Source of the DNA: Isoetes taiwanensis
Taxonomy: Eukaryota > Streptophyta > Lycopodiopsida > Isoetales > Isoetaceae
Direction of reading: 5' to 3'
Length of the DNA stretch: 64,000 bases
Assembly (NCBI GenBank): GCA_021234155.1
Contig: JAJEKV010000101.1
Span: 1,087,375-1,151,374 of the forward strand
Shown: piece after piece, positions 8,908 to 21,457 of the stretch
How the letters are laid out: every line of letters begins with the position of its first letter
Position numbering within the stretch: the stretch's first letter is position 1
The notes under the pieces: generated by a model
Seen by the model: the letters and a program-made list of their open reading frames with translations, nothing else
What the model was told of the DNA's origin: nothing
The model's database searches: none
Program-made: the position numbers and the translations under genes

Positions 8908-10748
8908 CTAAATTCCATCATTCAATGCTGGCGGGCCTGTTCAAAAACCCGCAATTTAATTTCGTCAACTTGGATCCCCGAGGGGGATCTTGGATGGAGG
9001 GGAGCCATAAGATAAAGGGAACGCCCGCATTGCCGTGGCACAAATTCCAACACCCTCCAAAAATAAGAAAGAAGATAAAAAAAACCATGGGAGCAGAGGG
9101 TAAAAATATAATATCGGATTTGGCTGAATTTAGAGAATACATTGTATAAATATGGTAGGGGGTTTGGTAGAATCTATAGAATAAATGTACATATATGATA
9201 GAGGGTATATCTAAAGTTTCCAAAAAAATTCCATATGTACTTGTTTTGTTGGAAATTTTTATACGTATAGGGGTTTTTTCTTTTAATCTTATGCAAGCAT
9301 ATGCCATATAGATTTTACATTAGCTGCATCCCTCCCTCGGGAGCTAAGGTGAGCTGATATGAATGCATCCTCCCTAAGTGGGCAGGTGTGGCATGAATGT
9401 GATGGATTTATTACTACTGAAAAAGATTCTTCTCAAAATACATTTGGAGGCTCCTGAATGGTGAAGGTCTCTCCTAGTCTACGTCTTCTCAAACAATCTC
9501 TTGGTCATTGTATTTCTATAGGCAAGAAGGCAATAAAAAACAGTTCTTCCTTGGGCTCTATTTCATTCTCTTGAGCCTTTTCTAATCTCCCTTTTTACAA
9601 GGATCATTGGCAGCTTGAGATGCGATCAGATATCTATTTTTGGCCGTGTCCTTATATCCGGTCAAATTGCTCCTTAATCATGTGGTAATGAACCTCCTCC
9701 ATGTCAGTAGCACCAGCCCGATGCCCTTGGTCTCTCATGAGTGCAACCTCCTGGAGGTCAATTGTCTTCGCTCCAAGCTTCCTAGATGCATGCACGATCT
9801 CTCGCAATCTTAGTAACCCGAAGCTCCATACTTCGACCCTACGAGAATGTGCTTTGGCACAGGCAGTCCTGGCCTTTATAAAGCCTACCTCGTCGAGGAC
9901 AAATTGCTCCATTGGGGGCAATGGAAATCCACATTGCTAGTTCCTGCCTCGTTGACTGTACTGGATCTGGGGGCATTTGTGTCAGCCATGCGTAAGAGAG
10001 TGATTGTTATTTAATGAGGTTGTTGCTAATGCTCTGGGCTAGATATGCTGCAACGAAAGCAAGAACACACAAATCAGAAGCTATAAAGAAAGCATGAAAA
10101 CATAGATCAGAAAGAATGCAACACAAATCAATAGAAGCCATTCAAATACGAGCCACTCAAATTTAAAAAGATATGTGATGAGTACAAAGCATTGATAAAT
10201 GAATAAAATTTATGTGAACCATGAAGATTTCAACATTTCACTGATAGATTGACTGTTATTTCTATTCCATGTCCAAGAGTACGATTGTATCCAACTCTCC
10301 GTGACTCCTCATGCATGTTGCTGTACCTGCTCAACAATGTGTGTTACCCTTCGCAAAATTCCTTTTAACTGGGTGAGGTTACTTAGAGCACGTTTGGCAC
10401 TGCCACCACCGACCTCGGACATATGCGTGCGAACCTGGAGGCAAACTCTGCAAGATACCATAAGAACCATGCTGCCCTATACGCATCAAAGTGCGTACAT
10501 GTGTTAGCAAAACCCTTTCCATTCTCATCGTAATACCAGGGTGTTGTCAGTCTCTGTTCCTGGGTGAAAGCATGTTGTAGTGGAACAAAAACGTGCATTT
10601 TAGCACCACATTTTTGGATGCTAAGTGTGGTGGGAACTACCGAATTTGTAGTGGAGAGGCGTTATTTTTTCAAAAATACACATGATTACTTATTCAAAAT
10701 TTTGTCCTTTCAGTCTTATTCAGGCTTATTCAGCAATGTACACGATCA
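8908..10748. other. Stretch without recognised gene
   Basis: Contains an 89-codon minus-strand ORF (9652-9921; ends ATDMEEVHYHMIKEQFDRI) and overlapping plus-strand frames. None shows a recognisable domain. The DNA from 9050 to 9300 is strongly A+T rich. Confidence 0.45.
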
Positions 10749-10862
10749 TTTTCCCTCAAAAACTCTGATCACGCCCCTTAATCCGGCAAGACCATTTTTA
10801 TTCTCAATTTTTATTTTCCCTCAAAAACTCGATCACGCCCCTTAATCCAGCAAGACCATTTC
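10749..10862 (+). repeat. ~50 bp two-copy direct repeat
   Basis: A unit starting TTTTCCCTCAAAAACTC and ending CAAGACCATTT, with CACGCCCCTTAATCC inside, occurs at 10749-10798 and 10814-10862 (period 65 bp, about 95% identical by eye). Confidence 0.9.
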
Positions 10863-11258
10863 TGATTTTCGGCAAGAAGATCGATCACCTAAATGGCTCT
10901 CGATCATACCGGACTTGAATGCCACGGGATACACCTACAAGGAAATGTAATGGTGAGAAAAGCATTACCACACACAAGAAGAAATCGAAGTCCTGTTTGG
11001 GGGCGAAAGTATTAGGAAAATCCACTTTAGGATGGGTTGCATTCTAGATTCGGGGATGCCCATGATTCTCTGTTGTTTAGAATATTGTTTTGTTTCATCA
11101 TGCAAGGTTGAAGAATCCGGAGAAGGAGAGGTATAATGAATATATGTGCCTTTACAAAAAATCCACAGGCAGGAAGTGTGCACAGGGGAGGCATGGCCTC
11201 CGACTATGGTCATATGCGTATTACCTTCACATAAAAGGAAAAGAAATAAACTGGTTGA

Positions 11259-11489
11259 GTTTCGCAACAGTTAAGAGAAAAAGTCAAGCCTCTTCGGCCC
11301 CAACGTAAGAGGAAGCATGCAAGCATTTCAAATAGTGAGGAAGCAGAGCAACATGCCACAGATGATGCTTCCTCTCTTGAAATGACTAGGCCACAATTCA
11401 AGCCTCCTCAAGCTGTAAGAAGAATCTCGGGGAAAATCACTGAAAAAATAGGTACTTTTCAACCCTCTTCTTCTGGAACCACCATATGA
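11259..11489 (+). other. Basic, low-complexity ORF without recognised domain
   Basis: The frame is open from 11259 to a TGA at 11487-11489 (76 codons, no ATG at the start). It reads REKVKPLRPQRKRKHA, then SISNSEEAEQHATDD, then RPQFKPPQAVRRISGK. The KRKH run resembles a nuclear localisation signal, and the acidic/serine stretch looks like a disordered region of a nuclear protein or transposase tail. This is suggestive only; no start or splice acceptor was fixed. Confidence 0.2.
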
Positions 11490-11659
11490 TGCAATTTAAT
11501 ATTGGAACTGTTATTTTCCACCAAGGTCTAGCAAGCTTGAACAATCAGGTACACCATTTACTTCTTCATTTGGGTGTGTTGTAAGTTATGTGTAGGAAAT
11601 TTGTGCTGCTAGTTTCGAGTTGTGGTGGATAATTTCAGTTCACAGTAGTATGTAGCTCC

Positions 11660-12230
11660 AAATGTGTTACAGGACAGTCATATGGTGCCAATTATATGTT
11701 AATAATGTAGTTTGTAGCATATGTAGTGTCACATATAGTACCAAACGTGGTACCTTATCTGAATAGTGAATTGGCTTCCATATGTTTCTATACTTAGTGT
11801 CATATGTGATGTTAGATATGGTGATACTTGTGAATGGTGGATTTATACGCCATATGTGGTGCCAAGCTAATTGTGCTAAATATTGCACCACGCTATCCGC
11901 CACATATGGGGTGGTGGATGCACTGCCGGATGTGGTGCCTTCGTGCATTGTGGTGCCATGTGGTGTCTAATGTGGCACCACTATGGATCACATTTTGCAC
12001 CACATGTGGTGTCTTTTGCGCCATTTGTGGTGCGAGTAATGGATTGCCATATGTGGTGCCTTGGGTGCATTGTGGTGCCATATGTGGTGTGGCATGTGGC
12101 ACCGGTTTGGTGCCACATGCCACACCACATGAGGTGAATATGATGCCATTTGTGGTGCAAAAGTTTGTCATGATGGAATTTGTGGTGTGTAAAGTGGTGC
12201 TGTTGTGTCATGTGGTACTAACCTTGGATT
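11660..12230. repeat. TGTGGTGCC-type minisatellite in both orientations
   Basis: An irregular array of the decamer TGTGGTGCCA and its complement TGGCACCACA, mixed with CATATGTGGTG and CATTGTGGTG variants, fills about 570 bp. The densest part is 11930-12200. Both orientations occur close together (for example around 12100), so the array can fold on itself. Frames through it translate as H/V/P-rich repeats and are not genes. Confidence 0.85.
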
Positions 12231-13104
12231 ACTTTCGGTTGAATTCAACAGGACACGGGAGAATGGATCAACTCTACAAGATCGAAGTGATTCGGTGTAA
12301 GGCAAGGTCGCAAACTTGTGATCAAAAGCACCGCAGGTGCTACAAATGAAGGTTCACAACTTGAGTTCAGGCGAGAAGATGAATAAAGATTTAAAAATGG
12401 GAAGGAATGATTAAGGATAAACCAAGTCGCCGATGGGAGGCGGTGATTAGGGCTATATGCCAAGATCGCAGGCTGAGCTGAAGGAACTATTACCGTAACT
12501 TGAGACAAAAATCGAGGAGCTTAATCTGCCTGTCACCCGGGGAAGCGGAACCTGCAAAGCATTGAAAGTCTTTGGAACCAAGGTTAGAGACCGTCTTGCA
12601 AGGACCGTCTTCCTTTATTTGTCTTGGATCCACTTCTTCCGGACCTTGATAAGGCTGAAGATTATGGTAGTGGCTGTCCATTCTCAGGGCAAGATCCTCC
12701 AGGTGGATGGGGAAACCACTACCAACTTTGATTCTTTGAATGCGATCACCAATACCATCTTCCATGTCTTTCGGCCTCTTGAGGTACTTCATAACAAAAT
12801 TCTGAAGTGCTTAGTATAATTGTATTCTCATTGACAAATTTGCGTTCACTTTGCGGGATTTGTAATCAACAATTGCATTGAGAATTGCTGTCATGAATTT
12901 TCTACAACATGGGTACAAGCCTTAGGTGTGAGTAGGGAGGATCAAAAAGCAACTTCAAGCTCTTTGGGGCACTTACGGTGAGCACTTATAGGTAGCTTAG
13001 TTTACATGCTAAGGGCCTGATGTAAGGGACAGATGCCAATTAGGATTAGCGTGGACTTCCTAATCTTTCACCTTGGCTTAGTCTCTTTCGTTTGTCTCTG
13101 TTTT
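12231..13104. other. Stretch without recognised gene
   Basis: A 100-codon minus-strand ORF (12490-12792) contains IHLEDLALRMDSHYHNLQPY, and a plus-strand ORF (12562-12819) overlaps it. Both look more structured than random, but I cannot name either. One may be a remnant of a retroelement. Confidence 0.35.
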
Positions 13105-13170
13105 GATGTATCTAATTTGCCCCCTAGGATGAGGTCGCTCACTCATTTTAGGTGGCTAATTAGATACATC
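13105..13170. repeat. Long hairpin 1 (13 bp perfect outer stem)
   Basis: GATGTATCTAATT at 13105-13117 pairs perfectly with AATTAGATACATC at 13158-13170. Inside, ATGAG and CTCAT can form a second short stem. It is preceded by a TTAGTCTCTTTCGTTTGTC tract that also precedes hairpin 2. Confidence 0.9.
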
Positions 13171-13284
13171 GACGAGAAACTCAAAAGGGAGTAAGCCCGA
13201 CATAAAAACAAGATAGCAATCTTTCATCGGCTTAGTCTCTTCCATCCCTTTTGGCTTAGTCTCTTTTGCTTGTCCTTTTGTTTG

Positions 13285-13339
13285 TATCTATAGTGCCCCC
13301 CGATGAGATCTTCGCTCATTTTAGGGGGCACTATAGATA
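13285..13339. repeat. Long hairpin 2 (16 bp perfect outer stem)
   Basis: TATCTATAGTGCCCCC at 13285-13300 pairs perfectly with GGGGGCACTATAGATA at 13324-13339, across a 23-base loop that holds the same ATGAG...CTCAT inner stem as hairpin 1. The two hairpins are diverged tandem copies that keep pairing although stem sequences differ. Confidence 0.9.
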
Positions 13340-13674
13340 TATATAAAACAGGAACATCGTAAAGAGAGTAAAAAGTGGAGCTTAGTTAAAAACCAAAGCA
13401 TAGTTACAATCAATTTGTGATTCAATTCGTGGTTTGCGAGCATGGTGCGTTTACTAATTCAGTCTAATCGTTCATACTGGTGGCAATGACTTTTGTGAGT
13501 CCATATAGCACACCAAAAGGGAATTATTTTCTACCCTCAAAGGTAACCAAGTCTTGTTTGATGCAATTGGGATATGTAGCTTACTTCTTCATCCCTACTT
13601 TGTAGATATAGAGATACAATGTGGTCGTAGGGGACAAGACAGTCCACCCCGAAAGCATTAGAACTGAGATAGAA

Positions 13675-13880
13675 ACTTCGGGCAAATCGAAGATGCATCG
13701 AGGTTACGAGGAACTTCGGACAAATCGGTAGATGTCAACAAATCGGTAGGTGCATCAAGTCAAGCTCCGATGGGGGTGCTCCAATCGACAACAATCCGCC
13801 AGATCAGCGAGATGCATTAAGTCATACTCCACACTGTCTGCCAAATCAGTAGATGCATGGGGTTATGATCCGAACAAATC
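13675..13880 (+). repeat. Degenerate minisatellite, AAATCGGTAGATGCAT core
   Basis: At least five variants of a core like AAATCGGTAGATGCATC, often followed by AAGTCA-type spacers, occur between 13686 and 13880 at irregular 20-60 bp spacing. Confidence 0.6.
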
Positions 13881-15418
13881 GTTCGGTGAATGTAAGTCAC
13901 AAGGTAACTTCCAACCTTTTGTCCTGTCTTCTTTTAATTTGACCCATATAGTTACCGAATGCATTAAATTTTTGCAGCTGGAAGTGTCTCGGAGGAAAAA
14001 GCAAGAGCAGAATTCCAAGCAAAAGACACCTCCAAGACATTCGGGGCAGTTTCCAGCCCCTTGCACGGAAGAGATCTTTGAAGCGAAGTTTCCACCACGA
14101 CCAAGAAATGCTGAAGCGAAGTTTCAGACACCAAGACCAACTCGTCCCATCGGAAGACTACAAGGTTAAGCCCTTATCCCCGCTTTTTTACTACAATGGA
14201 GTTCGGGGTAGAAGCTATGACAAGAGTGAGTTACTACCTTTGCCAAAAAGTTGGTGTTAAGTTGATCACACTTGAGAACCAAATGGGTAGTAACTAGACC
14301 GGCCGGGCCGAGTTCATAGATTAGTGCGGTCAATTTTCATATAGCACTTTGGTCCACTCGCAGCTCAAAACTTGAGAATCATAGTTAAGGGAGCATTGAT
14401 GAAACACAAGGACAAATTCAAGTTCATATGGAATCGGGATCGAGTGTACCAACACAAATTTATTTAACAGTGAAAAAGCCAATTTTTTTGAAGCACCTCA
14501 AAAGGTCTACGGCCAATTTCCGGGTTTCAATAAAAAAGAGAACGTGCTTCTCATTGATGACAGCCAGATACAAAGGGTACCTCAATGAGCCAAACACCAT
14601 GATCTGTCCAAACGGTGGAGCTCGGGACGGAGTAGATGGCAATTTCCTCATGAATGATCTAAAGGTTTGGCTTCAAGGGGTTCTTTGGGCGCGGGGAATG
14701 TGCCAAGTTATGTCGAAAAGCAACAAAATGTCAATATGTTTGACACCGAGAGTCAAATTTGTATTAATATGATGAAAAAAACATAGAACTAAAGCTTAGA
14801 AATAGTATTATTGTGTATATGATGTAACCCTCTTGACTTTTTAATATAAACAAAGTTTTACTTCAATTGTTCATTTCTTGGCTATTTCAATGTTCCTCAA
14901 GGTTTTCAATGATCTTCCATTTGCTGAATGTAAACTTACACCACCAAAGACGAGGGATGCGTTGTTAAGAGCACACATCCGACCGTAACACTTGCCACTT
15001 GAAGTGTTTAAAGGATAGCCAGGAGCCTCTTGTGCTTGATCAAGAGGCAATCGTAATATTGGAGAAAAGTAGGAATTGGGTTTAGTGACGGGGATAGTCC
15101 ATTTCTTCATGAGGTTAGTAATTTAATATAAACAACTCAGGATTTGAAGTCTTCTGTTGTTTCTAAATCATCTTGTTTTACCGTGACCTTGACTTTAGGT
15201 GTGTGTATGCACTAATTTCACAGATCAAGCATGACATGGCGACAGGTTCCATTTCATGGATCCGCTTCATTTACACATTACCGGCGAATCGAGTTTGCTT
15301 TAAAGGACAAACCGTTGAACCCTCAACACCCAATTTAGGAATGTACCATTCTGGCCAAAGATGTTATCGCTAAATGTCGATGTTGTATGTCATTGTAGGT
15401 CTTGAGGTCACCAGCTAA
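13881..15418. other. Stretch without recognised gene
   Basis: Has a short duplication of GAAGCGAAGTTTC at about 14080 and 14113 with CACCAAGACC-like flanks, a plus-strand ORF to 14169 and a minus-strand ORF (14871-15110). No domain is evident. Confidence 0.45.
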
Positions 15419-15660
15419 ATGTCACGTGTGTGTACCATTTTGATGTTCTTAGAAATGTACAAGGGACTCGAGCCTGTCATGAGTTTTGTTGAGGATGCAA
15501 ACACAAAATTCCTAAACACCATAAAGCCGCTACCACAAGAAAAATTACAAGTTCCCCCCTCACCGGGATTCGCCGGTCGCGGTGGTCCCGCTATATGTGT
15601 TTTTTGTAAAGAAAGTTGTGGTCATAGCATGCGGTAGACTTGGACATACTATCCCAATGC
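15419..15660 (+). pseudogene. Gag-like scrap with a damaged CCHC knuckle
   Basis: A 72-codon frame ends VPPSPGFAGRGGPAI, then CVFCKESCGHSM and a stop. The spacing CX2C...GH...C resembles the CX2CX4HX4C zinc knuckle of retroelement Gag proteins. Here an extra residue separates the second cysteine and the glycine-histidine pair, and the last cysteine falls after a stop. Upstream, EDANTKFLNTIKPLPQEKL looks like a coding linker. This fits a decayed retrotransposon gag. It could also be chance; no neighbouring pol was seen. Confidence 0.35.
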
Positions 15661-16051
15661 AAGGTGAGTTCAGAATTTGAAGGTATTACTCATCCAATGT
15701 GAGGCCCCGATATGTTTGCTGCGTGTGGTGTACCAATTTCTAGTGGCGAAGCCGTGGACCTTGTGTAATGATGATTGATGTTGTGAAGCACAATTGTTCT
15801 AGTAATGAAGTCAGGTTGATAGATCAATAGATCTTTACTTGTAATCACATTACGTTTGTATTATTGTAACCAAAGAGGTTATTCTTGTAACCTATTCTTT
15901 CATATCGACACTCTATCGTACATTGTTGTATACTATTGTATACAATAATTTTTCTTCGGGTCGACTGCAGCAACACTGCGGAGTTCAAATCTTTAAGAAA
16001 TTCGATGTATCTAAAGATTCATGACAATGGGTGATACATGTCGATAGATGT

Positions 16052-16700
16052 GGTGATGCAAATGGTGCGGTGAATCATGTGGTGCATTCTGCGAACCATG
16101 GTGAATCATGTGGTGAATCATAGGTGGTGTATGTTGGAGCTTACGCAGCATGTTGGAGCCTAGGTGGCAGTTTGAGCCACCTTGGCATAAAGTTGGAGCC
16201 TAGGCATATTTGAGCCACCTTGGCATGCTTGAGCCTTTACATGACCTTCGCCGACTTTCATTGACTGGGGCCATGTTTGGTGATGCAAATGGTAATGGTG
16301 AATCACGCTGCGCATTCGTGAATCATGCATGGAATCATAGGTGGCATAAGTCGAGCTTACGCGGGTAATGCTTGAGCCAATCTTGGTATCACGTTGGAGC
16401 CTAGTGGGTATTTGAGCCACCTTGGCATGCTTGAGCCTTTACATGACCTTTGTTACATTACGTTTGACTTTCATTGACCAACATGTTTGGTGATGCAAAT
16501 GTTTGGTGAATCATGTGGTGCATTTGGTGAATCATGTGGTGAAACATAGGTGGCATGTTGGAGCCTAGGTGGTATTGCTTGAGCCACCTTGGCATGTTGG
16601 AGCCTGGTGGCATATTTGAGCCACCTTGGCATGCTTGAGCTTCTTTACACGACCTTTGTTACATGTTTGACTTTCATTGACCAACATGTTTGGTGAAGCG
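16052..16700 (+). repeat. Three-copy ~210 bp tandem repeat
   Basis: Units start at GGTGATGCAAATG near 16052, 16279 and 16489, and a fourth start (GGTGAAGCG) lies at 16692; periods are 227, 210 and 203 bp. Each unit carries GTGAATCATGTGGTG-like motifs, a GTTGGAGCCTAGGTGG / TTGAGCCACCTTGGCATG pair, and a TTGACTTTCATTGACCAACATG end. The differences between copies are mostly small insertions and deletions. Confidence 0.9.
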
Positions 16701-16835
16701 TAAGTCAACAATTGAAGTCAGTCAACAATCAATTTACACTAGCTAATTATAACTAAAATTACTAAACAAGTGCTGCCAGCCATAATATGATTGGTGTCCA
16801 AAAATGAATGCATTAATCTCAGATAGATATATATG

Positions 16836-16956
16836 TATAGCGATATGTATGTATGTATATGTATTACATATACATACATATACATATACATATATATCTA
16901 TCTATTATCTATTATATATATACATATTATCACTCTTATATATTAATATATGAGCC
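16836..16956. repeat. TA/TATG microsatellite with palindromic core
   Basis: A mixed (TATG)n/(TACA)n/(TA)n tract. GTATGTATGTATATGTA is followed by its near-complement TACATATACATACATAT, so the centre (about 16845-16880) is self-complementary. It directly precedes terminal module T copy 1. Confidence 0.85.
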
Positions 16957-17110
16957 TACCAACATGTTGGTAGAGATTCGGCCGGCCCATCTATGAGATG
17001 GACGGTCCGTGATGGTGACACTTCACTAACCCCAAGCAGCCCCTTTATTGGGGCTTTAATCCGGCCCTTGAAATTGGGGCATTTCGGCCTAAACCGGCCC
17101 ATCCGAATGA
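16950..17110 (+). mobile_element. Terminal module T, copy 1
   Basis: Contains the perfect 18 bp palindrome CTACCAACATGTTGGTAG (16956-16973), then AGATTC, GGCCCATCTATGAGATGGACGG (a second, interrupted palindrome) and CCCTTTATTGGGGCTTTAATC. The same order with similar spacing recurs at 52806-52960, and a weaker version at 58026-58330. Each sits next to a TA tract. I read it as one end of a non-autonomous transposon family; no transposase is visible. Confidence 0.6.
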
Positions 17111-20100
17111 AATTGCCTTTTCATATGGGTCAGTCGGATTTGAGGATAATCGCAAACCGTTCGAAAGCAAAGAGCTTTGTTGGGCATGGCTTAATGAGGC
17201 GCCGTCCCCGACGTTGATCCAAACCAGTGAAGGTCGGCTCATGCCCCGATCGTGATCCTTCCATAGTATGCTTCTATTTCCATTCTCAAGATGTGTGCTG
17301 ACACGTACTCTCGTCCCATCGCTTGGTCGAGATTTTGTTGCATTTTCCTCATGGCCAAGGCTAGGTAAAGGAAGACGAAGCTAATGTTCTAAATCGAAGC
17401 TTTTAGAGTTTTTCTCGAAGTTGGAGCCAGAGGTTTTGGAGTCGATTCTTTCTCGGCTGAATATTGAATTATCAACAAGGTAATTTATATTGTAAAGTTG
17501 CCAAAACCTTTACAAGTGTGTCTTCTCCTTGCATGTCAAACCTAATCCGGGACTTCTAATGACGGGAAGGCTAATCGGGCAGGTCGTAAGAGTTCTCAGC
17601 TTTAATATTTTCTTGAGTCAAGCCTCGCAGAAGTCTTTGGTGAAGGTAATTCCTCACCTTAAGTGCCAATATATGCTTTGTAGAGTTGTTTATTCCTCGC
17701 TTCTTTTGTTGCGCATTCATATGGTGGATGTTCGGGTTGGTGGGCATAGCAATGTGCTAAAACAGACGAATTTATTTAAGGGTTTCTAAATTCACGCTTT
17801 ATTTAAGTACAAGCCGCTGCGGCATTGTGCCAAGGGCTGCTTCACGGGATTATAGATTCCATAACTTTCCTCTGGCAAAGGCCTACTGCGATGTTGAATA
17901 TGCCCGTGGATGAAGTTAAAGACACCGTATGTAGCAAGAGTAAATATTAACCATTGTAAGTCATTGTTATGCAATTGTAGTATCATTCATCATTTACAAC
18001 AATTGATTCTTTTAAAGATTTGATTAATCCATATTGAAGAGCTTTGTTTTCATTCCCCGAATCAGATACTTTCGCCTCTTTATAATCGTAGCATCATCAC
18101 AAAGGCCATTGGTGCTTAATGAGTTTTAAACGAAAGCAAAGCAAGATGGTTGTTTTGAATATGGGGACTTTGATCAGTGGAACTCATTTTGAACAAGGTA
18201 AAACTTTAATTTTTGCAAAGCATGAGTTGCTTGAAATAAGGGCGTCAGCATAGTTTTGCTTATATTAATTCAAAGCATGCATGTGGTTCATGCATTCGCC
18301 CATTCATCATTTTTGCGGGTACCGTGGATGCAAATTTCTTTATAGTGGTCACATTTTCCGGGGCTTCATATCACCTATAAGAGTTAAGTGTTAACTCTTT
18401 GTACCAAATTCAATAATTACACCTTTGTTTAAAAATATTGAGTGCAAGTGGATTTTAAAAGACATTTGGTCAATAGTTTGTCTTATCAATAAGAAGCCCC
18501 CTCATGAGGAATCTCACGACCGTGACTTCTCTCAATCCTTTCGTGTGAGTCAAGCTCGCTAAGACCGTCTGATCCTTGAAAGTGGAATACTGCGTTTCCA
18601 TTTCATTGATTTTAAGTACGTCTCTTCTAGAATTTTATCGCTAGAAGCCCAACTTATTGAGGAATTCCAGATCATTGCAACATGGTTCTCTGCGGTTGTA
18701 TTGTCGCTCTTAACTCCGGTGGTTTGTTTTTCTGGCATATTCGCATTTCAACAATGCACAAAGGGAATTTTGTATGCAACTGTGAGCATCTCAAGTTCTT
18801 CCGAGGAAGCGTAGGTTTCTAAAACGCTGTGGTCTCGTCGATCTTCAAGAAGGCCTCACGTAGCCATTGTAGTCATTTTGTTATGTTTCCTTGCCGTTCG
18901 TGCCGCCGCACTTTGGCCTCAGCCAGTATCCCTTTCTTATGGCATCATGAAGACCATGCCTTCCTATATGGTAGTTTTTGTGAAAGGAAAATCATCGCAG
19001 CTAACTCGAAAGCATTCTTTAGGTGATCCTCGAGTCTTTGTGATTTTTAGATGTATGATATGTATTATTCCATAGATTGTTGCGGTGAAGATAATGCATT
19101 TTCAGGCCGCCAGCAACATGACTTTGTGCACCACCCCATGCTATTGCCATAGCCGACGCCAAATGGCAGCATAACGATTTCATTTTGCCCATTTCTTTAT
19201 CCCGAAAGCTAGTTTTCAAGCATGTTTTGTGATGGTGGAGGTACTCTTCATGTGGAGAAATGCGATAATACCGAATTCATAAATTACCTGGCCAAAACAA
19301 ATCTATTTATTATCAAGAACCTGACTTGTGTATAAATATTAGAGGCCGCCATTGTAGACTGATGTATAAAGAATAGTAGAGAAAAAAATATTAAGAAGAT
19401 GATTCATATTGAATCGCATTTCTATTGCTACCGCTATTTTGATTTTTCTGAGCTCATACCACTTTCTATTTCAGGAGCCGCATTGCTCAAGTGGCCATCT
19501 CGTGTCTAAAGTTTGTAAAAAAATGATATAGGCGATGTTTAATCTCACCGACCTAGTGTAACACCTTATCCTTTCAAACTCAGAAACTTGCCGCTATTTC
19601 ATTAACCCTGCGGAAGTGGATTTGATCATATTTTAAAAGTAGTGGATGGATTGAGATTTTCAATGTTAATGTGTCAACTGCTTTCTTTAATGCTTTTGAT
19701 AAGGCTGCCAAGTTCCGCCCCAATAGGAGGTCTTGAGATGGCAGTACGTGAACAGAAATAGAACACAACCAATTCGCTTCAAAGATCTCTACCTTGTGAA
19801 GAAGATTTAGTTCTAGCGCTACAATCATATTTTTTAATGTTGATATCATCTTAGGCTTTACCGCTGAAGTTGTTTTCAAGTTACTATTATAATTGCACCA
19901 AATTTATGCGTAAAAACATGATAGATCATTGCAAAGATATAATCCGGCCAATATTACATTTATAAAGTAACCGCTGTAATTTAGAAATTTACAAACCGGT
20001 AGTACATGCAATCCAATCGAAATAGCGTAGTCGGATGGAGCAGCTTTAGGCATCGAGCTCCTGTATGCCAGAGGAAATTAAGGGAATATGTGAAAAATTG

Positions 20101-21457
20101 CCCGTATGAAAACCGCATTTACATCTAACGGAAAATTTTTGTAAGTCTAATTCTAGTTAATGAGAGCCATCTCTACACAAACAATGATGATGAAAGGTGT
20201 AATCGCCGATGGCTTTAATTTGGAAAGTAAGTTTGGAAGTTGATATCCGTATTTTTTATCTCGAAGTTCCGGGTTGTCAAGCAAATTAATCAGACAACGT
20301 TGGCATTCTTGACTGTTCTTTCCTCCTCGTTACTGTGGTTCAAGTAGTGGCTGTATTGGGATGTGGACTTGAGTGCCAAACATCGTGGTGTCCAGTTGGT
20401 GCATGTCCTATAACAAAAGAAATCCACTATAGGTAACCCGACTATATTTCATTACTATATTGTCACATTGGATGGTACGCCCAAGGTGCATTAGGTGCTG
20501 AGGTTTCCTCTCGCTTCCTCATGGTCTTCTCGTTGGATATATTTTTGGCACGCTTTTGTTTTGTTTGCTTAGAGGCATCTACACAAAGGTCGCGAAATGT
20601 GGCGGTCGATCTAGTGATTCAATTAAAATTAGAGCACCGGGCCAGTAAATTGTTTTATACAAACCGAGGAAAGAAGCATGTGCAAGCAACCAAGGAACCT
20701 ATAATTGGTTCGTAATACAAGATTAGCCTGCCCTACCACAATCTTGGGCAAGTTTCCTACATGGATAATATAGAAATCTCTATGTACGCTTTTCACATTC
20801 CCGCCAATTTGGGCTTTTGTGCCCATAGAACGTACCATTGTCGCACTTTGGGGGTAAATCTTATTGGCGGAAGGCCATAAAGCAATGGGTAACGACCACG
20901 TTTGTAAATTTGCCATCAATGCAATGGGTGTCAAAGTCAAAGTCAATGTTTTGATTGGCAAAGGCATTTGCCGGTGCATCTTTAATTTCAATATTTTGAT
21001 GGACGCACGGTGAACATGCATTCACACATCGCCCATCAACATATAAGTGCATAAATATATTTTGATTTTGAACATATGCTATTAAAGCTACTGAGGCAAC
21101 ATTGATTTGAACATATGCTACATTAAGGAGATACAATTCTACTGCCTATCTATGACTATATCTTAGGAGACAGACACGATAAACAAGGAACTTGAACGAC
21201 ATTATCTCCTATTAGATAGAACTGGTGCTCAAAGCTCCTAGCTACTCACAAGAGTCATATTACTGTTGTTGATCGTGATAGCATTGATATTAAAGAAAAG
21301 GAGGTCATAGTTCAACTCATTGAATTCAATTTGGACAAATAAAATTTAATATTTACTCCTGGACTTCTTCAATTTGTTTCTTCTCACACTCAACTTTTAG
21401 ATATTGATCTCATATTGGATTTTTCTCCAAGATATGCAGTAAGGAACCATACTCTAT
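17111..21457. other. 4.3 kb without recognised gene
   Basis: AT-rich DNA with many short ORFs on both strands (for example 19580-19879 minus, 20629-21021 minus). I found no conserved motif, splice-consistent exon series, RNA gene or tandem array. It may hold old unrecognised transposon debris. Confidence 0.4.

Noticed and set aside
11667-12349. ORFs of up to 171 codons on both strands
   Set aside because: They arise from the TGTGGTGCC minisatellite (Cys/His/Val/Pro-rich repeats), have no start context and overlap on both strands.
13750-14169. 139-codon ORF as a real gene
   Set aside because: The first part is the AAATCGGTAGATGCAT minisatellite and the end contains another small duplication; no domain or conserved motif.
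15900-15970. LTR end of a second retrotransposon
   Set aside because: The T-rich text and a TTGTATAC palindrome looked LTR-like, but no partner LTR, polypurine tract or primer site was found.
18829-19075. Cys/Arg-rich ORFs as small secreted proteins
   Set aside because: Two overlapping frames without a signal peptide or regular cysteine spacing; judged chance.
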